Assembly: GCA_029219125.1 (NCBI GenBank)
Contig: JAQXSU010000086.1
Span: 1 to 14,297, forward strand
Reading direction: 5' to 3'
Length of the DNA: 14,297 nt
Source of the DNA: Bacillota bacterium
GTDB taxonomy: Bacteria > Bacillota > Clostridia > Peptostreptococcales > Anaerovoracaceae
Every line of letters starts with the position of its first letter. Within the stretch, counting starts at the first letter, position 1. The position numbers and the translations under genes are program-made. Of the stretch, positions 6,702 to 13,899 are shown piece after piece. Under the pieces are notes generated by a model that saw only the letters and a list, made by a program, of their open reading frames with translations, had not been told where the DNA came from and searched no databases.

Positions 6702-6749
6702 GAAATGCAAAGGTCTGCCTTCGTTGTCAGCCTTCGAAGTTCGGCCTTC

Positions 6750-8420
6750 TTAGTCTTCCTTCATCACTGCGCCCCTGCAGCTCGGGCCGACCAGCTTGGC
6801 ATATCTGTAAAGCCAGCCGGACTTCACGTTCGGCTCACGCGGAACGTAAGCGGCACGCCGTGCTGCCAGTTCTTCGTCGCTGACCAGCACGTTGATCCTG
6901 GAAGCAGGGATGTCGATCTCAATCTGATCGCCTTCCTGAATCAGGCCGATGTTTCCGCCGCTGGCTGCTTCCGGACAAACATGGCCGATGGATGCACCGC
7001 GGGAAGCGCCGGAGAACCGTCCGTCTGTGATCAGGGCTACGGTCTTATCCAGCTTCATGCCGGCCAGTGCACTGGTCGGATTCAGCATTTCGCGCATGCC
7101 CGGACCGCCCACTGGTCCTTCATAACGAATCACGACCACATCGCCGTCCACGATCTTGCCGTCGTAGATGGCAGCGATGGCATCTTCCTCACAGTCAAAG
7201 ACACGGGCAGGACCGGTATGCTGCAGCATTTCCGCAGCTACCGCACTTCTCTTGACCACACAGCCTTCCTGAGCGATGTTGCCCCACAGAATGGCGATGC
7301 CGCCGGTCTGGCTGTAAGGTGCATCCACACTCTTGATGGAATTGTTGTCCTTGATGTATTTGCCTTCGATGTTCTCGCCTACCGTCTTGCCGTTGGCTGT
7401 GATCAGGGAAGTATCGATCAGGCCGATTTTGTTCAGTTCTGCCATAACAGCACCCACGCCGCCTGCACGATTCAGGTCATGCATGTGGGTCTCGCCGGCC
7501 GGTGCCAGATGGCACAGGTTCGGCGTCTTAGCGCTCATTTCATTGAAAATATTCATATCCAGCGGAATACCTGCTTCATTGGCGATGGCCAGCAGATGGA
7601 GTACGCTGTTGGAAGAGCAGCCCAGAGCCATGTCGCAGGCCAGGGCGTTGCGGATGGATTTTTCGTTGATGATGTCACGGGCCTTGATGTCCTTTTCCAC
7701 CAGGTTCATGATGGCCATGCCGGCATGTTTGGCCAGCTGGATTCTGCCGCTTTCCACTGCAGGAATGGTGCCGTTTCCAGGCAGACCGATGCCGATGGCC
7801 TCGCAGAGGCAGTTCATGCTGTTTGCCGTGTACATACCGGAGCAGGAACCGCAGCCGGGACAGGTGTGCAGTTCATATTCCTCCAGACCTGCATCATCGA
7901 TAATACCGGCTTTGTGGGCTCCTACGGCCTCAAACATTTTGGACAGAGACGTTTCCACGCCGCCCACCAGACCGCTCATCATCGGGCCGCCGGATACAAC
8001 CACTGCAGGAATGTTCAGACGAACCGCAGCCATAACCATGCCCGGTACGATCTTATCGCAGTTCGGTACCAGCACCAGACCATCAAACTGATGGGCCTGG
8101 GCCATGGTCTCCACGCTGTCGGCGATCAGTTCCCGGCTTGCCAGGCTGTATTTCATTCCGATGTGTCCCATGGCGATACCGTCGCACACACCGATGGCAG
8201 GAACCATGATCGGCGTTCCCCCTGCCATTCTCACACCGGCCTTGACGGCTTCGGTGATTTTATCCAGATGCATGTGGCCAGGCACGATTTCACTGTGGGC
8301 GGAAACCACGCCGATCAGCGGGCGCTCCAGTTCTTCCTTCGTGTAGCCCATGGCATAAAATAAGCTTCTCATCGGCGCCTTTTCAGGGCCTTTCGTTACG
8401 TTGTCACTTCTTCTTGACAT
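6750..8420 (-). CDS. ilvD: Dihydroxy-acid dehydratase
   Basis: It dehydrates 2,3-dihydroxy-isovalerate and 2,3-dihydroxy-3-methylvalerate to the 2-oxo acids, the third shared step of valine and isoleucine synthesis. The 556-residue length is normal. Cluster and metal motifs are clear: GVCDGIAMGHIGMKYSL (residues 77-93), VPNCDKIVPGM (118-128; C121, D122, K123) and CPGCGSCSGMYTANSMN (187-203; C187, C190, C193). The stretch PGHMHL (47-52) has Gly where plant-type [2Fe-2S] enzymes have Cys (CNMHL), so it falls with the oxygen-sensitive E. coli-like group; this is inference from motif comparison. AAGGA lies close to the ATG at 8420. It is the last gene of the operon, 162 bases after ilvC, with a terminator-like hairpin in that gap. 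Confidence 0.96.
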   Translation of the reverse strand: MSRRSDNVTKGPEKAPMRSLFYAMGYTKEELERPLIGVVSAHSEIVPGHMHLDKITEAVKAGVRMAGGTPIMVPAIGVCDGIAMGHIGMKYSLASRELIADSVETMAQAHQFDGLVLVPNCDKIVPGMVMAAVRLNIPAVVVSGGPMMSGLVGGVETSLSKMFEAVGAHKAGIIDDAGLEEYELHTCPGCGSCSGMYTANSMNCLCEAIGIGLPGNGTIPAVESGRIQLAKHAGMAIMNLVEKDIKARDIINEKSIRNALACDMALGCSSNSVLHLLAIANEAGIPLDMNIFNEMSAKTPNLCHLAPAGETHMHDLNRAGGVGAVMAELNKIGLIDTSLITANGKTVGENIEGKYIKDNNSIKSVDAPYSQTGGIAILWGNIAQEGCVVKRSAVAAEMLQHTGPARVFDCEEDAIAAIYDGKIVDGDVVVIRYEGPVGGPGMREMLNPTSALAGMKLDKTVALITDGRFSGASRGASIGHVCPEAASGGNIGLIQEGDQIEIDIPASRINVLVSDEELAARRAAYVPREPNVKSGWLYRYAKLVGPSCRGAVMKED

Positions 8421-8460
8421 GTTCTTTCCTTTCTATATTCCGGATTCCGGGCTAGGTCAT

Positions 8461-8496
8461 AAAAAGCGAAAGCCGGGCCGGAAAAACCAGCCTGGC
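8461..8496 (-). terminator. Terminator-like hairpin between ilvC and ilvD
   Basis: On the minus strand gccaggctgg (complement of 8487-8496) pairs with ccggcccggc (complement of 8472-8481) across a TTTTT loop. The stem is 10 bp with one mismatch and one G-U. The T-rich tail tttcgcttttt (complement of 8461-8471) follows. It resembles an intrinsic terminator and sits 41 bases before the ilvD start, so it would let only part of the ilvC transcript reach ilvD, unless it is regulated or serves as an RNA-stabilising 3' end. Confidence 0.6.
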
Positions 8497-8512
8497 AGAC
8501 GCGTAAATATGC

Positions 8513-8542
8513 TTTTGTCGGATTTTGTCGAATCGTGTCGAA
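8513..8542. repeat. Three 10-bp tandem repeats in the ilvC-ilvD spacer
   Basis: ttttgtcgga (8513-8522), ttttgtcgaa (8523-8532) and tcgtgtcgaa (8533-8542) are consecutive near-copies with the period of one helical turn. They lie upstream (in transcription terms) of the terminator-like hairpin. They might be a protein-binding array or simple slippage products. Confidence 0.7.
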
Positions 8543-8582
8543 CTGCGCGCAAGTCGCGAGTCACGAATCGCCGCAGAAGATA

Positions 8583-9578
8583 CTATTTCTTCAGCCAGCT
8601 CATCATGGCTCTCAGCTCAGCACCAACCTTGCACAGCAGGTGGGAAGCTTCCATCTTTCTGGTAGCCAGGAACTTGGCCTTGCCGCCTGCGTTGAATTCC
8701 TGGATGAATTCGCTTGCGAAAGTGCCATCCTGGATTTCTCTCAGAACCTGCTTCATTTCCTTTCTGGTCTCTTCGGTGATCAGTCTTCTGCCGGTTCTGT
8801 AGTCGCCGTATTCTGCAGTGTTGGAGATAGAGTAACGCATCTTGTCGAAACCGCCTTCGTTGATCAGGTCAACGATCAGCTTCATTTCATGGATACATTC
8901 AAAGTAAGCCATTTCCGGTTCATAACCAGCTTCCACCAGCGTATCGAAACCAGCCTTCATCAGCTCGGTTACGCCGCCGCACAGAACTGCCTGTTCACCA
9001 AACAGGTCGGTTTCGGTTTCTTCCTTGAAGGTAGTTTCCAGAATACCTGCTCTGCCAGCACCGATGCCGCTTGCATATGCCAGTGCGTATTCCTTTGCCT
9101 TGCCGGAAGCATCCTGATAAACAGCGATCAGAGAAGGAACACCCTTACCTTCCACATACTGGGATCTTACCGTGTGGCCAGGGCCCTTCGGAGCGATCAT
9201 GATAACGTCCAGATCCTTGGAAGGAATGATCTGATTGAAGTGGATATTGAAGCCGTGTGCGAATGCCAGAACATTGCCCGGTTTCATGTGCTTTTCGATC
9301 TGTTCTTTGTAGATCTTGGCCTGCAGTTCGTCCGGTGTCAGGATCATTACGATATCGCCTGCTTCTGCAGCTTCTTCGATACCCATAACCTTCAGACCGG
9401 CATCCAGCGCCTTCTTTTCATGAGCGGAACCTGGTCTCAGACCAACTACTACGTTTACACCGCTTTCGTTCAGGTTCATGGCATGTGCATGTCCCTGGGA
9501 ACCGAAACCGATGATGGCTACTGTCTTACCGTCTAAAACACCTAAATTGCAATCCTGATCGTAATACTTCTTAATCAT
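8583..9578 (-). CDS. ilvC: Ketol-acid reductoisomerase (class I)
   Basis: It rearranges and reduces 2-acetolactate and 2-aceto-2-hydroxybutyrate to the dihydroxy acids, using Mg2+ and a nicotinamide cofactor. The 331-residue length marks the short class I enzyme with one knotted domain. The nucleotide-binding motif GFGSQGHAHA is at 24-33, H109 lies in AHGFNIHF, and the metal ligands D192 and E196 are in TDLFGEQAVLCGG with E228 and E232 in YFECIHEMKLIVDL. The cofactor-selecting loop is GLRPGSAHEKKA (46-57); His53 occupies a site often held by the phosphate-binding Ser, so cofactor preference is uncertain. AAAGGAG lies about 11 bases before the ATG. The gap to ilvN is 129 bases and contains an 8-bp stem with a large loop (tgcactcc 9670-9677, ggagcgca 9633-9640) but no T-tract. 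Confidence 0.96.
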   Translation of the reverse strand: MIKKYYDQDCNLGVLDGKTVAIIGFGSQGHAHAMNLNESGVNVVVGLRPGSAHEKKALDAGLKVMGIEEAAEAGDIVMILTPDELQAKIYKEQIEKHMKPGNVLAFAHGFNIHFNQIIPSKDLDVIMIAPKGPGHTVRSQYVEGKGVPSLIAVYQDASGKAKEYALAYASGIGAGRAGILETTFKEETETDLFGEQAVLCGGVTELMKAGFDTLVEAGYEPEMAYFECIHEMKLIVDLINEGGFDKMRYSISNTAEYGDYRTGRRLITEETRKEMKQVLREIQDGTFASEFIQEFNAGGKAKFLATRKMEASHLLCKVGAELRAMMSWLKK

Positions 9579-9707
9579 TTTTTTACTATTCTCCTTTTTT
9601 TGTTTGTTGAAAAATTATTTATTTTCATGTCTGGAGCGCATTCCTTGCCCTGTTCTTCTTCGCAAAATTTGCACTCCCGGCTTTTATGAACGTCTTTGGT
9701 TTTACGG

Positions 9708-10199
9708 TTATCTGTTGGTTTCGATTCCCGTGATGCCCGTTCTGCAGACTTCAGTGATATCGTAAACTTCCATCACATCCAGGAAGCCGTCCAGCTTCTC
9801 CGGCGTACCGGTCAGTTCGATGATCATGCTGCCTCTGGACAGATCCACGATCTTGCCGCGGTAGATATCCACGATTTCCTTGATACCGGTTCTTTCGGCC
9901 TCTCCCGCGTTTACCTTGATCAGCAGAAGCTCGCGGTACAGGCTGTTTTCCCGGTTCAGCAGGAATACATCCTTTACCACTTCCAGCTTTTCCGTCTGGG
10001 TGATGATCTGCTGCATGGACTGCTCGGTGGCACTGAATACAATGGTAATTCTGGACAGATTCGGATCGTTGGTAGCAGATACCGTCAGAGAATCAATGTT
10101 AAAGCCACGTCTGCCGAACATGCTTACGACTCTTGTCAGAACGTTTGCCTGGTTCACCACCAGCACGCTGACAATTTCTTTCTTTAATGGTTTATACAT
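9708..10199 (-). CDS. ilvN: Acetolactate synthase small (regulatory) subunit
   Basis: This is the regulatory subunit that activates the large subunit and confers feedback inhibition by valine or other branched-chain amino acids. The 163-residue protein has an N-terminal ACT domain (about 7-80, with the family motif GRRGFNIDSLTV at 29-40) followed by the small-subunit C-terminal domain (about 85-160). The usual length is about 160-175. AGGAGG lies 7-8 bases before the ATG and overlaps the stop codon of ilvB; only 11 bases separate the two genes, which points to coupled translation and balanced subunits. The gene is also called ilvH in some genomes. Confidence 0.95.
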   Translation of the reverse strand: MYKPLKKEIVSVLVVNQANVLTRVVSMFGRRGFNIDSLTVSATNDPNLSRITIVFSATEQSMQQIITQTEKLEVVKDVFLLNRENSLYRELLLIKVNAGEAERTGIKEIVDIYRGKIVDLSRGSMIIELTGTPEKLDGFLDVMEVYDITEVCRTGITGIETNR

Positions 10200-10210
10200 C
10201 TGTTCTCCTC

Positions 10211-11881
10211 CTAATCAATAATGATATCTTCCACTGTCTTGCCGCCAGGGATCATCGGAAGAACCCGTTCTTCTCTGGAGATCATGCAGTCGATCCATAC
10301 AGGGCCTTCTGCCTGCAGTGCTTTCTTCATGGCTTCATCGAATTCCTCCGGTGTGGTTGCCCGGTATCCTTCCGCACCGAAAGCCTGGGCCAGCTTCACG
10401 AAGTCGGTCTTTCTTTCCGGTGTGGTATTGGAGTACCGCTTGCCGTAGAAGATGGTCTGCCACTGATATACCATGCCCAGCACCTGATTGTCCAGAATGA
10501 TGGTGATGATCGGCAGGTTGTTGCTCACTGCCGTACATGCCTCATTGAGGTTCATGTGGAAGGAGCCGTCTCCGGTGAAGTGGATAACACGCTTGTCCGG
10601 ATTACCCAGCTGTGCACCGATGGCAGCACCATAACCGAAGCCCATGGTTCCCAGACCGCCGCTGGTGATGAACCGCTTGGTCTTCTGGTGCTTCACGTAC
10701 TGGGCCGCCCAGATCTGATGCTGACCTACATCGGTCACGTAAATGGTATCCTTATCGGTCAGATCACAGGTATGGGTGATGATATCATACGGATGAAGGA
10801 GGCTTGCACCTTCGCCCTCGTAATTTACGATTTTTTCCTTGTCTTTCCAGCTGCGGATTTCTTCATTCCACGCTTCATGCTTCGTTTCCTTGATGGACGG
10901 AAGCAGCATGTTGAGGAAGTCCTTCACATCGCAGACTGCACTGACATCTACGGTAACGTTCTTATTGATTTCACTCTTGTCGATGTCGACCTGCACTCTC
11001 TTCGCATTTTTCGCGAAAGCCGCAGGATTCAGCGCCACACGGTCACTGAACCGGGCACCCAGTGCGATGACCAGGTCTGCCTTGCTGACAGCGCGGTTTG
11101 CCGTATAGGTTCCGTGCATACCCAGCAGTCCCAGGCTGTGCGGATTGTCATATCCAACCACGCCGGCAGCCATCAGGGTATATGTAGCAGGAATATCTGC
11201 CTTATCCAGCAGCTTCACCAGTTCCGCAGATGCTTCCGATGCGGCCACACCGCCGCCGAAGTAGATCACCGGACGCTGTGCCTCGTTGATCATTTCCGCA
11301 ATCTTCTTCACCGTCTGTCCGTCCGGCTGCGGGTTCTTCGTCAGCTCGTACGGCGCCTTGGAAGAATACTCGATGGCATCTGCCGTTACATCCTTGGTAA
11401 TATCCACCAGAACCGGACCTTTTCTTCCGCTGTTGGCGATGCGGAATGCCTCCCGCAGGGCGTGCTCCAGATCTTCAATCCGGTTTACGAAAAAGTTATG
11501 CTTGGTAATCGGCATGGTCACGCCGGTAATGCTGATTTCCTGGAAGGCATCCCGGCCGATCAGATTATCCGGTACGTTGGCAGTAATGGCCACCATCGGG
11601 ATGCTGTCCATAAATGCGGTTGCGATACCGGTAACCAGGTTGGTGGCACCCGGACCGCTGGTGGCGAAAACCACACCGGTCTTTCCCGTTGCTCTGGCAT
11701 AGCCGTCTGCAGCATGGGCCGCGCCCTGCTCGTGGGCAGTCAGTACATGATGGATCCTGTCGCTGTATTTGTACAGTTCATCAAAGATGTTCAGCGCGGT
11801 GCCGCCCGGATAACCGAAGACGGTATCTACACCATGGTCCAGCAGAACTTCTGCCACAATTTGTGATCCTGTCAGTTTCAT
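10211..11881 (-). CDS. ilvB: Acetolactate synthase large (catalytic) subunit
   Basis: This thiamine-diphosphate enzyme condenses two pyruvates to 2-acetolactate, or pyruvate with 2-oxobutanoate to 2-aceto-2-hydroxybutyrate. The 556-residue length is typical. Motifs in order: GYPGG (23-27), the cofactor-activating Glu E51 in AHEQGAAHAADGYAR, GPGATN (77-82), SGGLGTMGFGYGAAIGA (407-423), the ThDP-Mg motif starting GDGSF at 437, and NQVLGMVYQWQ (465-475) with the W474 region that in this family binds herbicides. The pairing with ilvN and the presence of the FAD-type linker domain indicate the anabolic enzyme, not the catabolic AlsS or pyruvate oxidase. AAGGAAG lies about 11 bases before the ATG at 11881. 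It is the first gene of the ilvBNCD operon, transcribed from the divergent region shared with leuA. Confidence 0.96.
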   Translation of the reverse strand: MKLTGSQIVAEVLLDHGVDTVFGYPGGTALNIFDELYKYSDRIHHVLTAHEQGAAHAADGYARATGKTGVVFATSGPGATNLVTGIATAFMDSIPMVAITANVPDNLIGRDAFQEISITGVTMPITKHNFFVNRIEDLEHALREAFRIANSGRKGPVLVDITKDVTADAIEYSSKAPYELTKNPQPDGQTVKKIAEMINEAQRPVIYFGGGVAASEASAELVKLLDKADIPATYTLMAAGVVGYDNPHSLGLLGMHGTYTANRAVSKADLVIALGARFSDRVALNPAAFAKNAKRVQVDIDKSEINKNVTVDVSAVCDVKDFLNMLLPSIKETKHEAWNEEIRSWKDKEKIVNYEGEGASLLHPYDIITHTCDLTDKDTIYVTDVGQHQIWAAQYVKHQKTKRFITSGGLGTMGFGYGAAIGAQLGNPDKRVIHFTGDGSFHMNLNEACTAVSNNLPIITIILDNQVLGMVYQWQTIFYGKRYSNTTPERKTDFVKLAQAFGAEGYRATTPEEFDEAMKKALQAEGPVWIDCMISREERVLPMIPGGKTVEDIIID

Positions 11882-11882
11882 T

Positions 11883-11939
11883 TCAGTTACATCTTCCTTT
11901 TCTACTTTTTTTACTATATTTCATGATGATCGGGAGCAT
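11883..11939 (-). CDS. Possible 18-residue upstream ORF in the ilvB leader
   Basis: Inside the predicted ilvB leader, GGGGAG (complement of 11946-11951) sits 6 bases before an ATG at 11939. It opens an 18-codon frame, MLPIIMKYSKKSRKGRCN, whose TGA (11885-11883) ends one base before the ilvB ATG. Codons 2, 4 and 5 are Leu, Ile and Ile. This geometry suits translational coupling, or a leader peptide sensing branched-chain amino acids. However, the enrichment is small, no following terminator hairpin is visible, and such ORFs arise by chance. The GGGAG of the site can also pair with CTCCC at the second codon (complement of 11932-11936). Confidence 0.25.
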   Translation of the reverse strand: MLPIIMKYSKKSRKGRCN

Positions 11940-11971
11940 CGAAAACTCCCCACTTTAATATCCATATCATC

Positions 11972-11999
11972 ATTATAAACGGAATACGAAAAATGTCAA
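11972..11999 (-). promoter_or_regulatory. Consensus sigma-A promoter of the ilvBNCD operon
   Basis: On the minus strand TTGACA (complement of 11994-11999) and TATAAT (complement of 11972-11977) are both perfect, separated by 16 bases. Transcription should begin near 11965, giving an 84-base leader. A perfect consensus promoter would be strong unless repressed, and the -35 box is overlapped by a palindrome (11996-12011). Confidence 0.85.
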
Positions 12000-12060
12000 C
12001 ACTTTTGTTGATGTTCACAAAAAAATACACAATTTTATATCTTTATTTCACAAATTTTGT
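11996..12060. promoter_or_regulatory. Palindromes and repeats between the divergent ilvB and leuA promoters (operator candidates)
   Basis: Three dyads are seen. TCAACA-CTTT-TGTTGA (11996-12011) has perfect 6-bp arms and overlaps the ilvB -35 box. TTTTGTTGA-TG-TTCACAAAA (12003-12022) has 7 of 9 arm matches. ACAAA-T-TTTGT (12050-12060) ends one base before the leuA -35 box. TTCACAAA also occurs as a direct repeat at 12014-12021 and 12047-12054, 33 bases apart, about three helical turns. The placement suits a repressor controlling both operons. No regulator is encoded in the window and the motif was not matched to a known family. Confidence 0.5.
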
Positions 12061-12061
12061 A

Positions 12062-12090
12062 TTGACATCTGACGACTTTTCTTCTATTCT
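12062..12090 (+). promoter_or_regulatory. Candidate promoter of the leuA operon
   Basis: A perfect TTGACA (12062-12067) is followed after 17 bases by TATTCT (12085-12090), which matches four of six -10 positions. Overlapping TATAAT boxes at 12098-12103 and 12103-12108 are better -10 elements but lack a good -35 at the right distance. One of them may be used, so the start could be near 12097 or 12115. The leader is only about 40-60 bases, too short for a T-box. Confidence 0.6.
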
Positions 12091-12155
12091 AATAGTATAT
12101 AATATAATAATTCTGCGCATTATGCAAGAAAGGAATAAAGGTATAGATAAGGATT

Positions 12156-13859
12156 ATGAAAAACTTCGAAAAGTACAAGATCGGGTACTTTCCGCCTCCG
12201 GAAGAGATGGAATATACCTGGATGAAAAAAGACCACATTGAAAAAGCGCCCCTCTGGTGCAGCGTAGATCTGCGTGACGGCAATCAAGCCCTGATCGTAC
12301 CTATGAGCCTGGAGGAAAAGATAGATTTCTTCAAGCTGCTGGTAGACATCGGTTTCAAGGAAATCGAAGTCGGTTTCCCGGCTGCTTCGGAGACGGAATA
12401 TGAATTCCTGCGGAAGCTGATCGACGAGGATCTGATTCCGGATGATGTGACCGTACAGGTACTGACCCAGTCCCGGCCTCACATCATCGATAAGACCTTC
12501 GAAGCGCTGAAGGGCGTCAAGCATGCAGTGGTACATCTGTATAACTCTACTTCCTTCGCCCAGCGCCAGCAGGTATTCCGTGCATCAAAGGAAGAGATTA
12601 TTCAGATTGCCAAGGACGGCGCGGTTCTCGTAAAAGAATATGCGGAAAAGTATCCGGAATCTGACTTCCGCTTCGAATATTCTCCGGAAAGCTTTACCGG
12701 TACGGAAATGGATTTCGCTGCAGAGATCTGCAACGAGGTTATCGATATCTGGCAGCCGACGGCAGAGAAAAAGGTCATCATCAATCTGCCGGCCACCGTG
12801 GAAATGTCCATGCCTCATGTTTATGCCAACCAGATTGAATACATGTGCACTCACCTGCACAATCGGGAGAACGTCATCGTTTCCCTCCATCCGCATAACG
12901 ACCGGGGTACCGGCGTAGCCGATGCAGAGCTGGGTATTCTGGCCGGTGCGGACAGAATCGAAGGCACTCTGTTCGGCAACGGAGAACGTACAGGTAACGT
13001 GGATATCGTGACGCTGGCCATGAACCTGTTCTCCCACGGAATCGACCCGCAGCTGGATTTTGCAGAGATGCCGAAGATCGTGGAAGCATACGAAGGCTTC
13101 ACCGACATGACCGTAACGCCGCGTCAGCCGTATGCCGGCGCGCTGGTATTCGCAGCCTTCTCCGGATCCCATCAGGATGCCATCGCCAAGGGCATGAAAT
13201 GGGTGGAAGAAAAGAATCCGGACAAATGGACGGTTCCTTACCTTCCGATCGACCCGCATGATGTGGGCAGAGAATATGACGGTGACGTGATCCGGATCAA
13301 CAGCCAGTCCGGCAAGGGCGGCGTCGCCTACATTCTGGAGCAGAACTACGGCTACATCATTCCGCCGGCCATGCGTTCGGAAGTGGGCTATATGATGAAG
13401 GATCTCTCCGACAAACATCACGAAGAGCTGACACCTGCCAGCATTTTCGAAGCATTCGAAAAAGAATACATCAATGACTTCACACCGATCGACATCACCC
13501 ACGCAACCTTCAGCCACTTCTCCGACACCAAGACGGAAGATACGGTTGCAGTGAGGATGCGTGTGGTCATCGACGGACACCAGTACAATCTGGAAGCCGA
13601 CGGAAACGGACGTCTGGACGCAGTCAGCAACGGCCTGAAGAAGACCGACTACCACTTCGACTACAAGTTCGTCACCTATTCCGAGCATGCCATCAGTGCC
13701 GACTCCAGTTCCAAGGCTGCGGCCTATGTCTGCATTGAAGGAAAAGACGGAAACAAATACTGGGGTGTGGGCACCCATGCCGATATCATCCTGGCTTCCG
13801 TCAACGCCCTGGTCAGCGCACTGAACCGGATGAACAAGAAGATACATTTTGTGAAATAA
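12156..13859 (+). CDS. leuA: 2-isopropylmalate synthase, long (LeuA2) type
   Basis: It condenses acetyl-CoA with 2-oxoisovalerate to 2-isopropylmalate, the first step of leucine synthesis. Of 567 residues, the N-terminal TIM barrel (about 30-330) shows the metal-binding motif LRDGNQA (39-45), the Zn or Mn ligand pair in SLHPHNDRGTG (243-253; H245, H247) and LFGNGERTGN (272-281). SGKGGVAYILEQ begins at 385. The C-terminal leucine-binding regulatory domain (about 440-560) contains ADGNGRLDAV (481-490). The length and the segment APLWCSVDLRDGNQ fit the TIGR00970-type enzymes rather than the shorter E. coli type. The ATG at 12156 has AAGG only three bases before it, tighter than usual; another AAAGG lies about 14 bases away. 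The N-terminus still aligns with the family. leuC follows 40 bases later, so the two form an operon. Confidence 0.95.
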   Translation: MKNFEKYKIGYFPPPEEMEYTWMKKDHIEKAPLWCSVDLRDGNQALIVPMSLEEKIDFFKLLVDIGFKEIEVGFPAASETEYEFLRKLIDEDLIPDDVTVQVLTQSRPHIIDKTFEALKGVKHAVVHLYNSTSFAQRQQVFRASKEEIIQIAKDGAVLVKEYAEKYPESDFRFEYSPESFTGTEMDFAAEICNEVIDIWQPTAEKKVIINLPATVEMSMPHVYANQIEYMCTHLHNRENVIVSLHPHNDRGTGVADAELGILAGADRIEGTLFGNGERTGNVDIVTLAMNLFSHGIDPQLDFAEMPKIVEAYEGFTDMTVTPRQPYAGALVFAAFSGSHQDAIAKGMKWVEEKNPDKWTVPYLPIDPHDVGREYDGDVIRINSQSGKGGVAYILEQNYGYIIPPAMRSEVGYMMKDLSDKHHEELTPASIFEAFEKEYINDFTPIDITHATFSHFSDTKTEDTVAVRMRVVIDGHQYNLEADGNGRLDAVSNGLKKTDYHFDYKFVTYSEHAISADSSSKAAAYVCIEGKDGNKYWGVGTHADIILASVNALVSALNRMNKKIHFVK

Positions 13860-13899
13860 AGCAATCAAGAATACAATCACAAGGAGGAATATACCGACT

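Larger units (their letters stand above)
6437..6749. other. Intergenic region between ilvD and the thioesterase-ilvA unit
   Basis: This 313-bp gap separates the end of the ilvBNCD operon from the start of the next minus-strand unit. It contains the ilvD terminator (6662-6701), the promoter of the downstream unit (6505-6533), a direct repeat around that promoter, and a short inverted repeat (gcaaatcg at 6536-6543, cgatttgc at 6591-6598) just upstream of it. No further gene was recognised. No T-box or other amino-acid riboswitch is visible in the roughly 60-nt leader. Confidence 0.7.

Noticed and set aside
6534..8363. 609-residue plus-strand frame opposite ilvD
   Set aside because: It is the antisense shadow of ilvD, with His-rich composition typical of reverse frames. 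ilvD is certain from its cluster motifs.
8513..8542. CRISPR array
   Set aside because: Units are 10 bp and directly adjacent without spacers; the same holds for the 8-bp array at 4684-4731. No cas-like gene is present.
11882..12155. T-box or other riboswitch in the ilvB or leuA leaders
   Set aside because: The predicted leaders are about 84 and 40-60 bases, no T-box sequence (TGGNACCGCG-like) was seen, and no terminator/antiterminator pair precedes either start codon.
12122..12241. Leader peptide for leuA from the ATG at 12122
   Set aside because: The 39-residue frame overlaps leuA out of frame, lacks a cluster of Leu codons and has no ribosome site suited to attenuation.
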